NCBI GenBank assembly: GCA_964423615.1
Contig: CAYRFQ010000036.1
Coordinates: 1-64,000 of the forward strand
DNA: 64,000 bases
Direction of reading: 5' to 3'
Origin: CAYRFQ01 sp964423615
Lineage (GTDB): Bacteria > Planctomycetota > Planctomycetia > Gemmatales > Gemmataceae
The position numbers were made by a program, and so were the translations under genes. Positions 55,301 to 63,704 of the stretch are shown one piece after another. Numbering within the stretch: the first letter of the stretch is position 1; every line of letters begins with the position of its first letter. Under the pieces are notes generated by a model. That model did no database searches, had not been told where the DNA came from, and saw only the letters and a list, made by a program, of their open reading frames with translations.

Positions 55301-55411
55301 GTGGCGTGGTTCGGATTGATTGAACGAACCATGCTTCGGCTCGACGTCGCCAAGACGCTCAACGAAAGCTCACCGTTTCAATTCTGGGTTGGCATCCAAC
55401 ATCCGTTCTAG
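52310..55411 (+). CDS. M1 metallopeptidase fused to Omp85-like outer-membrane barrel
   Basis: A 1033-residue protein from ATG 52310, which starts a signal peptide (YYVAVCLAVFVGVGESAQP). No strong ribosome site. Residues about 35-330 form the M1 N-terminal beta domain; GNECGGLVLID corresponds to the GxMEN exopeptidase loop with its Glu kept. His360-Glu361-x-x-His364 (HEILH) and Glu383 (WMDEG) are separated by 18 residues, the M1 zinc signature. YDRGGKIVGMIEDRLGE carries the catalytic Tyr. A beta domain ends with ITVDPDQVLVDRDPVNNHW. Residues about 665-1033 form an Omp85-like barrel: SLGGGDLFRGFD (residues 916-927, the L/VRGF loop motif), FVPFYDVGNAYLNG, and a final Phe (GIQHPF). No POTRA domain is evident. 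Probably a peptidase fixed in or exported by the outer membrane. Confidence 0.88.
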   Translation: MRNQSQRLWSCWAYYVAVCLAVFVGVGESAQPRLYTPPADLPRYDLDIKLDVTGHYVYVRQQVVWTNRHRRPAKKLVLNNHTRFTIEGGDVGLLAKTLEVLRIAPSEVMDFEGPPCHVQKIVVIDPRANTKTPVEFYYGPKHKTTLTVPLVGPVEQGESVTFELTFKLRLPQKQGRWGQWRGVTFLAQWLPMVAYYDEKGWRPTPFVPWHQPFCNEAGIFRAHITLPQEEKIACTGPIVEELHLPGGWKRLKVGPVTARDFSLTCSRFYQEARGKVGNIRLRSLYLPGQEHYGQRMVQIAAEAIPVYESWFGPFPYPEFTVATSFFGWNGNECGGLVLIDERVYHMPHMANGFVDHLLSHEILHQWFYNAVGTDGYAETWMDEGVVTYFSHKYMNRKVGRNNKMLNYPLGLEWLPNIGREDYRHYGLFAAIARGDSTATVQPMEKFGHLMNLSAMAYDRGGKIVGMIEDRLGEAAMLDFMRGLYRKYYFRVLHVRDFQKELEDYTHRSWQEFFDNWLFGDGMTDWAINDVQIEPYDPRMEELHKVQAHRTSSNRFLRRFHHLDHRGPYKVVVLVAQRGNYPEPTTVGFAFDDTDEYVMRIPILPNTPALVLEDFNAKVVVLAKNLIRVEVILDKKPTQITVDPDQVLVDRDPVNNHWKTKYRVRFTPLYFMLDETDITNAYDKVNVIAGPWVYGSTFNNPWFTRSPLLGVRAGVYRTQKYRGGGYLAYRTNDRNLVAGIDGIFDHQPIPNVQFGFQAEQNIVTLDDSHIDCSRGAIFGRYILTPGSSLYLPPYKYVEVYANVQDRCLPTPRTFTPDADPFTTQTSFGIHYHQYYLTPYWDPEGGVAVDLTYAAGVPVFGQDKDFHQVFGQVSWVKGMPDPFGVLKDSPYLQWLAKSRFAFRVNGAVALPDEGQFFSLGGGDLFRGFDLRERQGSVTWVASLEWRIPVVTGLQADYFDHVAGLRGIYFVPFYDVGNAYLNGREVGSTAHAVGGSFRFDVAWFGLIERTMLRLDVAKTLNESSPFQFWVGIQHPF

Positions 55412-56013
55412 CTCCGCAAGTTTTTGACCACGTCTTCCGTCAGGACATACTCGATCCCGAGACTGAGCCCTTCTTGCTTTGCCGTTTCTTGCAAGAGACC
55501 GGCTTCGGGCACGTCAATTCCAGCGGATGCGTCTTCGACCAGAACTACGCGGAAACCTGCCGTTTGAAAGTCTCTCGCAGCATAGAAACAGCATATGTTC
55601 GTTGCTATTCCGCATATCACCACGGTGATGATTCCCTCAGCTCGATAAAGATCGATCATTCCTGGATGTTGCGCCGTCACGGCGTAGGCTTCGAAATCGT
55701 GCTGATATCCCTTTCGCCAGATGACGCGTAGTTTGTCGGTTTCGACACCAGGGACGAATTCAACTCCAGGTGTTCCCATCACACAGTGTGCTGGATAGAG
55801 GTTGTCTTTTTGGCCGAGAAAACTGCAATGGTCTGGCGGGTGCCAGTCCAAGCTAGCATCAATTCGCTTCCACGGCTTGGAGAGCAAATGGTTAATTTGA
55901 GGGACAATCGTAGTACCTCCAGGAACCGGAAGCTCATCGGGACACAGTTCCGTAAAACCTTTTTGAACATCAACGACGAGAAGGCTCGTTTCGTTGGCAA
56001 CGATCGTTTGCAT
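55408..56013 (-). CDS. Nicotinamidase-like isochorismatase-family hydrolase
   Basis: A 201-residue isochorismatase-fold enzyme. Triad Asp15 (LLVVDVQKGF), Lys101 (VIWRKGY) and Cys141 (GIATNICCFYAA); metal ligands Asp56, His58, His62 (DWHPPDH), which point to a nicotinamidase (PncA) of NAD salvage rather than a plain isochorismatase. The last four bases overlap the end of the M1-barrel gene on the opposite strand. Ribosome site weak. Confidence 0.88.
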   Translation of the reverse strand: MQTIVANETSLLVVDVQKGFTELCPDELPVPGGTTIVPQINHLLSKPWKRIDASLDWHPPDHCSFLGQKDNLYPAHCVMGTPGVEFVPGVETDKLRVIWRKGYQHDFEAYAVTAQHPGMIDLYRAEGIITVVICGIATNICCFYAARDFQTAGFRVVLVEDASAGIDVPEAGLLQETAKQEGLSLGIEYVLTEDVVKNLRS

Positions 56014-56186
56014 TGTGGGATGGTCTACGGGAGTTAGGTTTCGAAATTGTGATTAGGAATGAAAAATGGGCCGTTCCGTTCTTGTGGCCATCATAATTCA
56101 CAGCACTTCAGGAATGAGGAAAGGAAAGAGTGATGGTTTATCCAAAACGGGCATTGATCAAATAGAACACATGACAACACTTCAAT

Positions 56187-56222
56187 GAAAACCGCAGGAG
56201 AGGTTCTTCATCTCCCCTGCGG
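56187..56222 (-). terminator. Terminator of prolyl-tRNA synthetase gene
   Basis: An inverted repeat (56192-56198 plus 56200-56202 with 56212-56214 plus 56216-56222, one A-C mismatch) lies just past the proS stop. On the minus strand it is followed by GGTTTTCATT. Confidence 0.75.
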
Positions 56223-56230
56223 ACAGTGCA

Positions 56231-57745
56231 TTAGTACGACCTTGCAAAGATTACTCGTCCCTTCGAGGGCTGGCCCGTGAGGATACACTTGCCCTCTTCT
56301 TCCTTCTGGTGGAAGGGGATGCAGCGAATGGTCGCCTTGGTCTCCTCGGCAATGCGCTTCTCTGTTTCCCCAGTGCCATCCCAGTGGGCCAAGAAGAAAC
56401 CGCCTTCTCCTTCGAGTCGTTCCTTGAACTCGTCGTAGGAGTCGACTTCATGGGTGTTCTCTTCGCGGAAGGTCTTGGCCTTTTCAAACAAATTCGATTG
56501 GATTTCTTTCAAAACTTCCATGATTCGGGCCGGTGCCGAGTCGAGGGCCACGCCGAACTCCTTTCCCGGTTTGCCGGGAATGTCTCGACGAGCGATGACG
56601 CACGCATTTTTGGCGACATCCTTTGGCCCAATCTCGATCCGAATGGGAACACCTTTGGCTTCCCATTCAAAGAACTTGTGTCCCGGTTGGAACTGCTCGC
56701 GGTCGTCGAGTTTGACGGCGATGCGATCGTAGTTGAACCACTCGTCGGGAGGCATCGCGTTGAGAGCTTTCTCCAAACCTCGGGCCGTCTTCATGACTTG
56801 CTCTTTCTCGTCATCCTTCTTGAAGATCGGGACGATGACGACATGAACGGGAGCCAGTCGCGGTGGTAACACGAGACCGATGTCGTCGCTGTGGGTCATG
56901 ATGAGTCCGCCGACGAGGCGTGTGGACACGCCCCAACTTGTGGCCCAAGGATATTCGCGTTTACCACTCTCGTCCTGGAACTGGACCTCGAAGGCCTTGG
57001 CAAAATTCTGGCCCAGGAAGTGACTCGTCCCGGCTTGCAACGCACGCTTATCTTGCATCATGGCTTCGATGCACAACGTCTCGACCGCTCCAGGGAATTT
57101 CTCGCCCTCGGTTTTTGCTCCAGTCAAGACTGGCATCGACATCCAATCTTCGACAAAACTGCGATAGACTTCGAGCATCTGGTGTGCTTCGTCGATGGCT
57201 TCTTTCTCGGTCGCGTGGGCGGTGTGTCCCTCTTGCCAAAGGAACTCGGAAGTGCGAAGGAAGACCCGAGTCCGCATCTCCATTCGAACCACGTTCGCCC
57301 ACTGGTTTAGCAGGATCGGGAGATCTCTATAGCTCTGGATCCAGTCTCGATACGTATTCCAGATGACGGTCTCGCTCGTCGGACGGATTATGTATTCTTC
57401 TTCGAGCTTGGAGGCCGGGTCCGGCACAAGGGTTCCTTTTTCGCTTCCTGCAACGAGCCGGGTGTGAGTCACCACTGCACATTCCTTCGCGAACCCTTCG
57501 ACGTGCTCGGCTTCTTTCTCGAGAAATCGCTTGGGGATGAAAAGCGGGAAGTAAGCGTTGACGTGGCCGGTGTCTTTAAACTTTTTGTCGAGCGCCTTTT
57601 GCATCTTTTCCCAAATGGCATACCCGTGGGGCTTGATGATAATGCACCCCCGAACTTCGGAAGTTTCTGCAAGTCCCGCGTGGCGAATGACGTCTTGGTA
57701 CCACTGGGAGTAGTCTTTTTCACGAGGAGTGATCTGGTCGGCCAT
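56231..57745 (-). CDS. proS: Prolyl-tRNA synthetase, archaeal/eukaryotic type
   Basis: A 504-residue class II synthetase charging tRNA(Pro). It is the short ProS type 3 form: no bacterial editing (INS) insert, with motif 2-like RTRVFLRTSEFLWQEGHTAH, the signature EEEYIIRPTSETVIWNTY, motif 3 STRLVGGLIMTHSDD and a C-terminal Cys/Lys-containing zinc-like tail ending in SY (GRVIFARSY). GGAGAG upstream. The next gene upstream on the strand, 247 bases away, is a nucleotidyltransferase. Confidence 0.95.
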   Translation of the reverse strand: MADQITPREKDYSQWYQDVIRHAGLAETSEVRGCIIIKPHGYAIWEKMQKALDKKFKDTGHVNAYFPLFIPKRFLEKEAEHVEGFAKECAVVTHTRLVAGSEKGTLVPDPASKLEEEYIIRPTSETVIWNTYRDWIQSYRDLPILLNQWANVVRMEMRTRVFLRTSEFLWQEGHTAHATEKEAIDEAHQMLEVYRSFVEDWMSMPVLTGAKTEGEKFPGAVETLCIEAMMQDKRALQAGTSHFLGQNFAKAFEVQFQDESGKREYPWATSWGVSTRLVGGLIMTHSDDIGLVLPPRLAPVHVVIVPIFKKDDEKEQVMKTARGLEKALNAMPPDEWFNYDRIAVKLDDREQFQPGHKFFEWEAKGVPIRIEIGPKDVAKNACVIARRDIPGKPGKEFGVALDSAPARIMEVLKEIQSNLFEKAKTFREENTHEVDSYDEFKERLEGEGGFFLAHWDGTGETEKRIAEETKATIRCIPFHQKEEEGKCILTGQPSKGRVIFARSY

Positions 57746-57991
57746 GTTTCTCTCCGAATGTCAGTTTACGATCAGGCTACCGGTCTCTGGATCAGGGGAT
57801 GAGGCCTCAGCCCGCAGCGACTTTTCGATAGTCCCGGGGAGGCAGGACACCTCGAACGACCCATTCATTTCTGTTGGCGCTTGGAGTGGACGACCTGCGA
57901 CACAAGAATTGTTCGAGGTCCCATCTGCCTCTACCTCTAATCGTTCTATACAAGAGGACAGAACGGTTGACCAGCATGTTCGGGCCGGGAG

Positions 57992-58693
57992 TCAGTGAGC
58001 TTTCATGTTGCCCTGGAGATCTTGTTGCTGGGCGTGGTTCCAGGCCTCTTCGGTTCCAATTGGGAGCCAGAAATCCGTCTCGATCACATGGAAAGGTTCC
58101 TTTTGGGCGAGCTTGGAAACGTATTCGGTGATTTCGTATTCACCGCGAGGCGAGAGGGTGAGTTCGAGGTCAAAAACTTCCTTCGGGAACTTGTAAGCTC
58201 CGACGTTGGCCAATTGCGGGCCCTTGAGTGCTTTGTTCTTTTCTTCGAGTCGATCGAGGATTCCATCAGCTTTGAGGATGGCCACGCCAAACTTTTCCGG
58301 TTCCATCACGGGATGCACCATTACTCCAGCGCGGCAAGCTGCAAGTGTGGCCAAGTCTCGTCCACTGTACAAGTCGTCTCCATTCAACACCAGGAACGAG
58401 TCGGACTCGATGAAGTCGCGGCATTTTCTTAACGCGTCACCAGTCCCTTGCGGTTCGCCTTGAGGAACAAGGGCGTGCTTTTGGAATCGCTGTTGGGTGG
58501 TAGCGATGAAGGTTTCGATTTGGTCGGCAAGATAATGGACGACGACGATCACGCGATCAACCACTTTGGGTAAAGCCTGGAGCGTCCAATCCATGAGAGG
58601 ACGACCCTGGACTGGTAACAGTGGTTTGGGAGTGGTCAGAGTGTGCGGGCGAAGTCGGGTTCCTAAACCCGCGGCCAGGATGACGGCATCCAT
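57992..58693 (-). CDS. Sugar-1-phosphate nucleotidyltransferase
   Basis: A 233-residue NTP-transferase domain protein. N-terminal signature AVILAAGLGTRLRPHTLTTPKPLLPVQGRPLMDW with the pyrophosphorylase Arg and Lys, then PQGEPQGTGDALRKC and NGDDLY (metal-binding Asp). It makes an NDP-sugar, most like glucose-1-phosphate thymidylyltransferase or N-acetylmuramate-1-phosphate uridylyltransferase (MurU); the sugar cannot be assigned. AAGGA upstream. Confidence 0.87.
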   Translation of the reverse strand: MDAVILAAGLGTRLRPHTLTTPKPLLPVQGRPLMDWTLQALPKVVDRVIVVVHYLADQIETFIATTQQRFQKHALVPQGEPQGTGDALRKCRDFIESDSFLVLNGDDLYSGRDLATLAACRAGVMVHPVMEPEKFGVAILKADGILDRLEEKNKALKGPQLANVGAYKFPKEVFDLELTLSPRGEYEITEYVSKLAQKEPFHVIETDFWLPIGTEEAWNHAQQQDLQGNMKAH

Positions 58694-59152
58694 AAGTTTG
58701 TCCTTTTTCTTCCAGACTCAGAGGGCAATCCCAACAGAAACGATTAGTGCTTGCAATCTTATGTATTTTAGGAAGCACTCGTTGGCCAAGCTCGCTTTTG
58801 CCAATTGCCAAAACTACCTTCCCAATCACTTTTGATGAAGACGACCAGACTATCCAGACGATTATACTGGTGTTCTCGATACAGGCCGTGGGGAACGAAA
58901 ATTTCGCGCTCGTTACACCGTCTGTTCTTGGGATCGACACAAAGAGCAGGGAATTCAGAGGGGGCCGAAAGCGACTGGGTTCTTGCTCGTTGGATTGTTG
59001 ACCTGGTAGGACGCTTTGATTCGCCCCAATGCCAAGGACGGCTTGCGGGGTAGTCTTGCATCATACATCAGGAACGGTCGAGCAAAGGAATCACACCACA
59101 GCCTGGTGAGATTGATAGGAAAGTCATTCAGGAAGACGAGGGTAAGGATACC
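58694..59152. other. Divergent region between nucleotidyltransferase and lipoprotein genes
   Basis: About 460 bases. No gene, RNA or strong repeat is recognised; it must hold two divergent promoters. Confidence 0.4.
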
Positions 59153-59485
59153 ATGCGATATAGTCTTATTGCACTGTTGTTGAGCGGACTCGTGGTGACC
59201 TTTGGCTGTCGACACGTTGCGGGTCCGTGTGATTGTGAACGACAAACTCCTTGTGGTTGGGGAACTCCGACGGGATTCGGCATGGGTGGGCCCATCCCTG
59301 CCGCCCAAGGGTTGCCAAGTAGTGCAGGATATGGCGGAGTCGTAGTCCCCGGTGGTGTTGTCTCGAATCCCACGCCGGGAGAGAGAATCCCGAGTCCAAA
59401 AGGGGGCGAAGCTCCCAAATCCCTTCCCAAAGGAGACCCAATGCCGAACGGTGGGCTGGACAAAATCCCGCAAAATCCGTTCTAA
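59153..59485 (+). CDS. Small Gly/Pro-rich lipoprotein
   Basis: A 110-residue lipoprotein: signal MRYSLIALLLSGLVVTFGC with lipobox VTFGC, so lipidation at Cys19. Three more cysteines follow closely (CDCERQTPC), then a Gly/Pro-rich disordered region ending in IPQNPF. GAGG and AAGGA precede the ATG. Unknown function; composition resembles the Cys-rich protein at 28127. A strong terminator follows. Confidence 0.75.
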   Translation: MRYSLIALLLSGLVVTFGCRHVAGPCDCERQTPCGWGTPTGFGMGGPIPAAQGLPSSAGYGGVVVPGGVVSNPTPGERIPSPKGGEAPKSLPKGDPMPNGGLDKIPQNPF

Positions 59486-59537
59486 TTCGAGCTCAGTAAA
59501 TGAGCTTAGCCAACGAAAAAAATAGTTTGTTACCTCG

Positions 59538-59573
59538 ATAGGCTCGGGCATCTCACCTGAGCCTATTTTTCTT
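59538..59573 (+). terminator. Terminator of the small lipoprotein gene
   Basis: An 11-pair stem including one G-T (59538-59548 with 59556-59566, 7-nt loop), followed by TTTTCTT. It lies between the convergent lipoprotein and ppk genes. Confidence 0.85.
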
Positions 59574-59574
59574 G

Positions 59575-62139
59575 TCACTTAGTCGGCTTTGTCTGGCGTC
59601 GGGTAGACCTGGCCTTTTTCGGAATGGCCGGTTCTGTATCACCGTTGGGTTCTGTCTGACTCACTTCAGTTTCCGTAGAAATTTGCTCGCCTCCATTTCT
59701 TGTCGCTTGTTCGGCAACTTCTGCGTTCCCATCCCCAGTCTTGATCGATACACCGTGATCATCCTCGTGTGGTTTCAGATCTGGGATACGGCGGCTAGCG
59801 GTCGTCTCTCCCGAAAAACGATTCGTTTGCTCTTCGGCCAGTCGTAAGAATTCTACTTGACTGCGGATGGCAAGACTTCCGTCTGGTCTTCGGACCCGAT
59901 GATATTGGCCGTTTTCGTCGGCGACCCTGGCTTTGACATTATCCCGCAGACTTAGTTCCAGGATCTCCTCGATCACTCTTGTACGGAGGCGTTCGGGGGT
60001 AATCGGAAAGAGGACTTCGACCCTTCGCATGAGATTTCGATCCATGAGGTCGGCGGAGCCGACGAAGACCTCTGGGTTGCCTCGCGAATGGAAATAAAAA
60101 ATCCGACTGTGTTCGAGGAATCGATCAACGATTGAGATCACCCGGATATTGTCGCTTATCCCCGGTAACTGCGGACGGAGAGAGCAAATTCCCCGGCAGA
60201 TCAAGTCGATTTGCACCCCTGCCTGGCTGGCCCGGTAGAGCATCTGAACGATTGTTGGGTCGAGTAGCCCGTTGATCTTGGCGATGATGCGAGCCTCTTG
60301 CCCTTGCTCGGCAGCCGCGATCTCGCTTTCGATCTTTTCCCGTAGGAAAACTTGGAGTCCTCTGGGGCCAACGATCAGCTTACGCCAGTTCGTGACCGCG
60401 CAATAAGAAGTCAGCTGGTTGAACAACATGGAAGCGTCAGCACAGATGTCTGGGTCGCATGTGAAGTAACCCAAGTCGGTGTAAATGCGAGCCGTATGAG
60501 GATGATAATTCCCCGTCGCCAGGTGGGCATACCGGCGGATGCGGTCTTCGTCGCGGCGAACGACGAGAGCGATTTTGCAATGAATCTTGAGCCCGACGAG
60601 ACCAAAGACGACATGGACTCCGTGCTTTTCGAGTTCTCCAGCCCAGCGGCTGTTTCGCTCTTCATCCATCCTGGCGTGAAGTTCAATCACCACGGTGACT
60701 TGTTTTCCCTTGTCGGCAGCCAACTGCAAGGCCCGTATGATTGGGGAGTCGCCACTCGTGCGGTAGAGCGTCATTTTGATCGCCAACACCTGATCGTCGG
60801 TTGCTGCCGTTTGCAAAAATTCAACGACGTGGTTGAAGGACTCGTAAGGGTGGTGGAGCAAGTAGTCCTTGGTCCGGATGGCGTTCCAAATGTCCCTGGC
60901 TTCATCGATTTCGGAGACTCGGCAGGGTTCGAAAGCCGCTTCCTTCAAATGGTCATATCCCGAGAGTGAACACAACTCCCAGAAGCCCGATAGGCCCAAT
61001 GGCCCGCGGGAGCGATAGATGTCGTGATCTTGAAGGTGAAGTGCTTGTTGCAAGAAACGTTCGATTCGTTTGTTGTATCGAGCGCCCGAGGACTCTTTGG
61101 CCGAAGAACCGTCGAGTTGGTCTAGCTTGGAAGCATGTCCACCGTTCTCGAGATTCCCCAGCGATTGGAGGCTGAGGGCCACGGGGCTACCGACCCGTCG
61201 CTTTCGAACGTTCTCTTGGATGGCGATCCGAAGGTCTTCGACTTCCTCGTCGCCGATTTCGAAATCGCTGTTCCTTGTGACCCGGAAGACCGTGTGGTGA
61301 AGGACCTCCATGTTGGGCAACAACTCAGGGAGATTCAAGGCGATGATGGTTTCCATCGCGATGAAGACATCACCGGCAGGGCAGGGCAGGGGCAGGAAAC
61401 GCTGGAACACTGTTGGTAGTGGAACGATCACGAGTAGCTCGTCCAGTGCCCAATCTCGGTGGCCACCGTTGTGTTCGGTGGCCAGGGGAGTGAAATCTCG
61501 AGAGGGACGTTTAAGGAGCACCGCCAGGTTTAGGGAACCGTTCGCTGTCTGCGGAAACGGATGACGGAAATCGACAGCAATTGGGCTGAGAACAGGATAA
61601 ATCTCCTCGCGAAACAGTTTGTTGACGTGGTGGGTCTCATCAACAGTGAGGTCGTGGAGGCCACGGATCTGAATTCCAGCCGGGATCAGCGCGGGCAGTA
61701 GTTCTTCGTGCAAGCAATGGTAGGCATGGTCGAGTAATTCGTGGGTAACTTGACTGATCTTTTCGAGCTGTGTGTTGACCGGAGTCCGGTCGGCCCCCGA
61801 ACCGTACATCTTGCCATGTTCCACTTTTTCCTTCAGGCCACCCACGCGGACCATGTTGAACTCGTCCAAGTTGGACCCGAAGATGGCCAAAAATTTCAAT
61901 CTTTCCAACAGCGGAACGGTTGCGTCTTGAGCTTCCTCGAGAACTCGACGGTTAAACTCGAGCCAACTTAGTTCCCGATTGATGTAGAGGGAAGTGGCGG
62001 TTAGGTCCAGATCTTTTGCGGTTCGGGTGCTCGCAGGGGCGGAAGATGTAACTGGAGTAACGACTCCGTTCTGAGCATGGGTGGGCGACGGCGTTGTTGA
62101 AGATGGATATTCGCTTCTGGTCTCTTTCCGGTTCGCCAT
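59575..62139 (-). CDS. ppk: Polyphosphate kinase 1
   Basis: A PPK1 of about 854 residues that makes polyphosphate from ATP. ATG 62139 has AAGGAG 8 bases upstream; the ATG two codons earlier is too close. N-terminal SWLEFNRRVLEEA and FGSNLDEFNMVRV; catalytic His region LKIHCKIALVVRR; HLATGNYHPHTARIYTDL; FYFHSRGNPEVFVGSADLMDRN. Two non-core parts: a Ser/Thr-rich N-terminal leader of about 45 residues and a C-terminal low-complexity, Lys/Thr-rich tail of about 85, giving greater length than the usual 690-720. Confidence 0.95.
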   Translation of the reverse strand: MANRKETRSEYPSSTTPSPTHAQNGVVTPVTSSAPASTRTAKDLDLTATSLYINRELSWLEFNRRVLEEAQDATVPLLERLKFLAIFGSNLDEFNMVRVGGLKEKVEHGKMYGSGADRTPVNTQLEKISQVTHELLDHAYHCLHEELLPALIPAGIQIRGLHDLTVDETHHVNKLFREEIYPVLSPIAVDFRHPFPQTANGSLNLAVLLKRPSRDFTPLATEHNGGHRDWALDELLVIVPLPTVFQRFLPLPCPAGDVFIAMETIIALNLPELLPNMEVLHHTVFRVTRNSDFEIGDEEVEDLRIAIQENVRKRRVGSPVALSLQSLGNLENGGHASKLDQLDGSSAKESSGARYNKRIERFLQQALHLQDHDIYRSRGPLGLSGFWELCSLSGYDHLKEAAFEPCRVSEIDEARDIWNAIRTKDYLLHHPYESFNHVVEFLQTAATDDQVLAIKMTLYRTSGDSPIIRALQLAADKGKQVTVVIELHARMDEERNSRWAGELEKHGVHVVFGLVGLKIHCKIALVVRRDEDRIRRYAHLATGNYHPHTARIYTDLGYFTCDPDICADASMLFNQLTSYCAVTNWRKLIVGPRGLQVFLREKIESEIAAAEQGQEARIIAKINGLLDPTIVQMLYRASQAGVQIDLICRGICSLRPQLPGISDNIRVISIVDRFLEHSRIFYFHSRGNPEVFVGSADLMDRNLMRRVEVLFPITPERLRTRVIEEILELSLRDNVKARVADENGQYHRVRRPDGSLAIRSQVEFLRLAEEQTNRFSGETTASRRIPDLKPHEDDHGVSIKTGDGNAEVAEQATRNGGEQISTETEVSQTEPNGDTEPAIPKKARSTRRQTKPTK

Positions 62140-62405
62140 TCCCATCGCTCCTTTGTTTCCCTAACCTCGGTCACTGCGGTATTGAGTACATGTCGTGGAC
62201 AGCGCTGGGGCGGAGAAAAGAAAAAGTGGCCCTTGGTTACGAGCCCACTCAACGATGTAGAGCTGAATCTGCACAGCTCGTCAAAAGGGAATTGCAAGCT
62301 TTAGTTCCAACTCGACAGCTCGCTCGAGTGTTGGCCACGGCCTTTTTCTGTGTTCGGCGTCCCGGACCCAAGTTCTACACGACAGGTGATCAATCATAGA
62401 TCGTC

Positions 62406-63704
62406 TCAGTCGGCCACAGAATAATAGACACCGGAACCCTGAACGGCTGCGAGCGTTTCGATCTCCGCAACGGCTTCCAGGAACACCCCGGTTTGGACGA
62501 CGTGGGTCATGAGAATGAGCGGGATCATTGTGGCCGTCTCGACTCCCGACTCGTGTTGGATCACCGACGAGATGCTTATCTCATGCTTCGCCAGTATATT
62601 CGTAACCTCGGCCAAGACGCCAGGCCGATCTTCGACTTGTAAACGTAAACAATATTTGCTCGAAACGGAAGACTTCGGACGGACAGAGACGCCATTTGCC
62701 TTGCCGGTCCATAGTCGCAGGGTCTGGAAGGTGCGTTGGGCTCGACCGACGGCCATGTCGATGATGTCTGCCACGACGGCACTCGCGGTTGGCATCTGGC
62801 CCGCGCCACGGCCGTAGTAGAGCACGTCACCGACAGCATCCCCGACGAATTGGATGGCATTGTAGGACCCACGAACTTGAGCCAGCGGAGCCGATTGACG
62901 AAGAAGAACGGGGGCGACATGGAGTGCGAGTTCGTCGGCTTCGACCCACGCTTCGGCAAGCAGCTTGATCGTGTACCCCAACTCTTGAGCGAACTGGACA
63001 TCGGCTTGATGAACGGCGGCGATTCCGATCCGGTCGATGGCATCGAACGGAATTGGCACGCCGAAAGCGATGTGGGACAGAATAGCGAGTTTGTGGGCGG
63101 CGTCTGTCCCGTCGATGTCGAACGTTGGATCGGCTTCGGCATAACCGAGGGCTTGAGCTTCGGCGAGGGCTTCGTCATAGCTCCGACCGGATTCGGTCAT
63201 CGCCGTCAGGATGTAATTGCTCGTTCCATTCAGGATCCCGAGAACTCCCGAAATTTGATTTGCTGCGAGATTCTGAGTGACGGCCGCCACGACCGGAACT
63301 CCCCCAGCGACGGCCGCCTCGAACGCAATCGCCTTGTTGTGTTCTCGGGCGGCACTGAACACCTCTTCCCCGTGTAAAGCGAGCAGGGCCTTATTAGCCG
63401 TGACGATGTGTTTACCTGCGGCGAGTAATTTCAGGATCGCATCTTTGGCCCAAGTCACCCCCCCAACGACTTCGACCGCGATCTGAATGTCGGGATCGTC
63501 GAGGACTTCTTGGAGGTCTGTGGTGAGCAGGTCACGCGGGAGGGTGACCTGGCGAGGTTTGTCGAGATCGCGGACGACGACCTTCCGCAGCACGAGTTTG
63601 CGGCCTGCTCGCGCTGACAAGCGCTGCTCGTGCTCCAAAAGCAATTTGGCCACACCACTCCCGACCGTACCACATCCAATCAATCCAATTCCGTATGGCT
63701 CCAT
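62406..63704 (-). CDS. hom: Homoserine dehydrogenase with ACT domain
   Basis: A 432-residue enzyme reducing aspartate semialdehyde to homoserine, for threonine and methionine. NAD(P) motif IGLIGCGTVGSGVAKLL at the N-terminus; TANKALLALHGEEVF; AFEAAVAGGVPVVAAV; GILNGTSNYILTAM; DGTDAAHKLAIL. Residues about 350-432 are the ACT regulatory domain (RLQVEDRPGVLAEVTNIL), implying threonine feedback. AAGGAG before the ATG. It lies 267 bases upstream of ppk on the same strand. Confidence 0.96.
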   Translation of the reverse strand: MEPYGIGLIGCGTVGSGVAKLLLEHEQRLSARAGRKLVLRKVVVRDLDKPRQVTLPRDLLTTDLQEVLDDPDIQIAVEVVGGVTWAKDAILKLLAAGKHIVTANKALLALHGEEVFSAAREHNKAIAFEAAVAGGVPVVAAVTQNLAANQISGVLGILNGTSNYILTAMTESGRSYDEALAEAQALGYAEADPTFDIDGTDAAHKLAILSHIAFGVPIPFDAIDRIGIAAVHQADVQFAQELGYTIKLLAEAWVEADELALHVAPVLLRQSAPLAQVRGSYNAIQFVGDAVGDVLYYGRGAGQMPTASAVVADIIDMAVGRAQRTFQTLRLWTGKANGVSVRPKSSVSSKYCLRLQVEDRPGVLAEVTNILAKHEISISSVIQHESGVETATMIPLILMTHVVQTGVFLEAVAEIETLAAVQGSGVYYSVAD

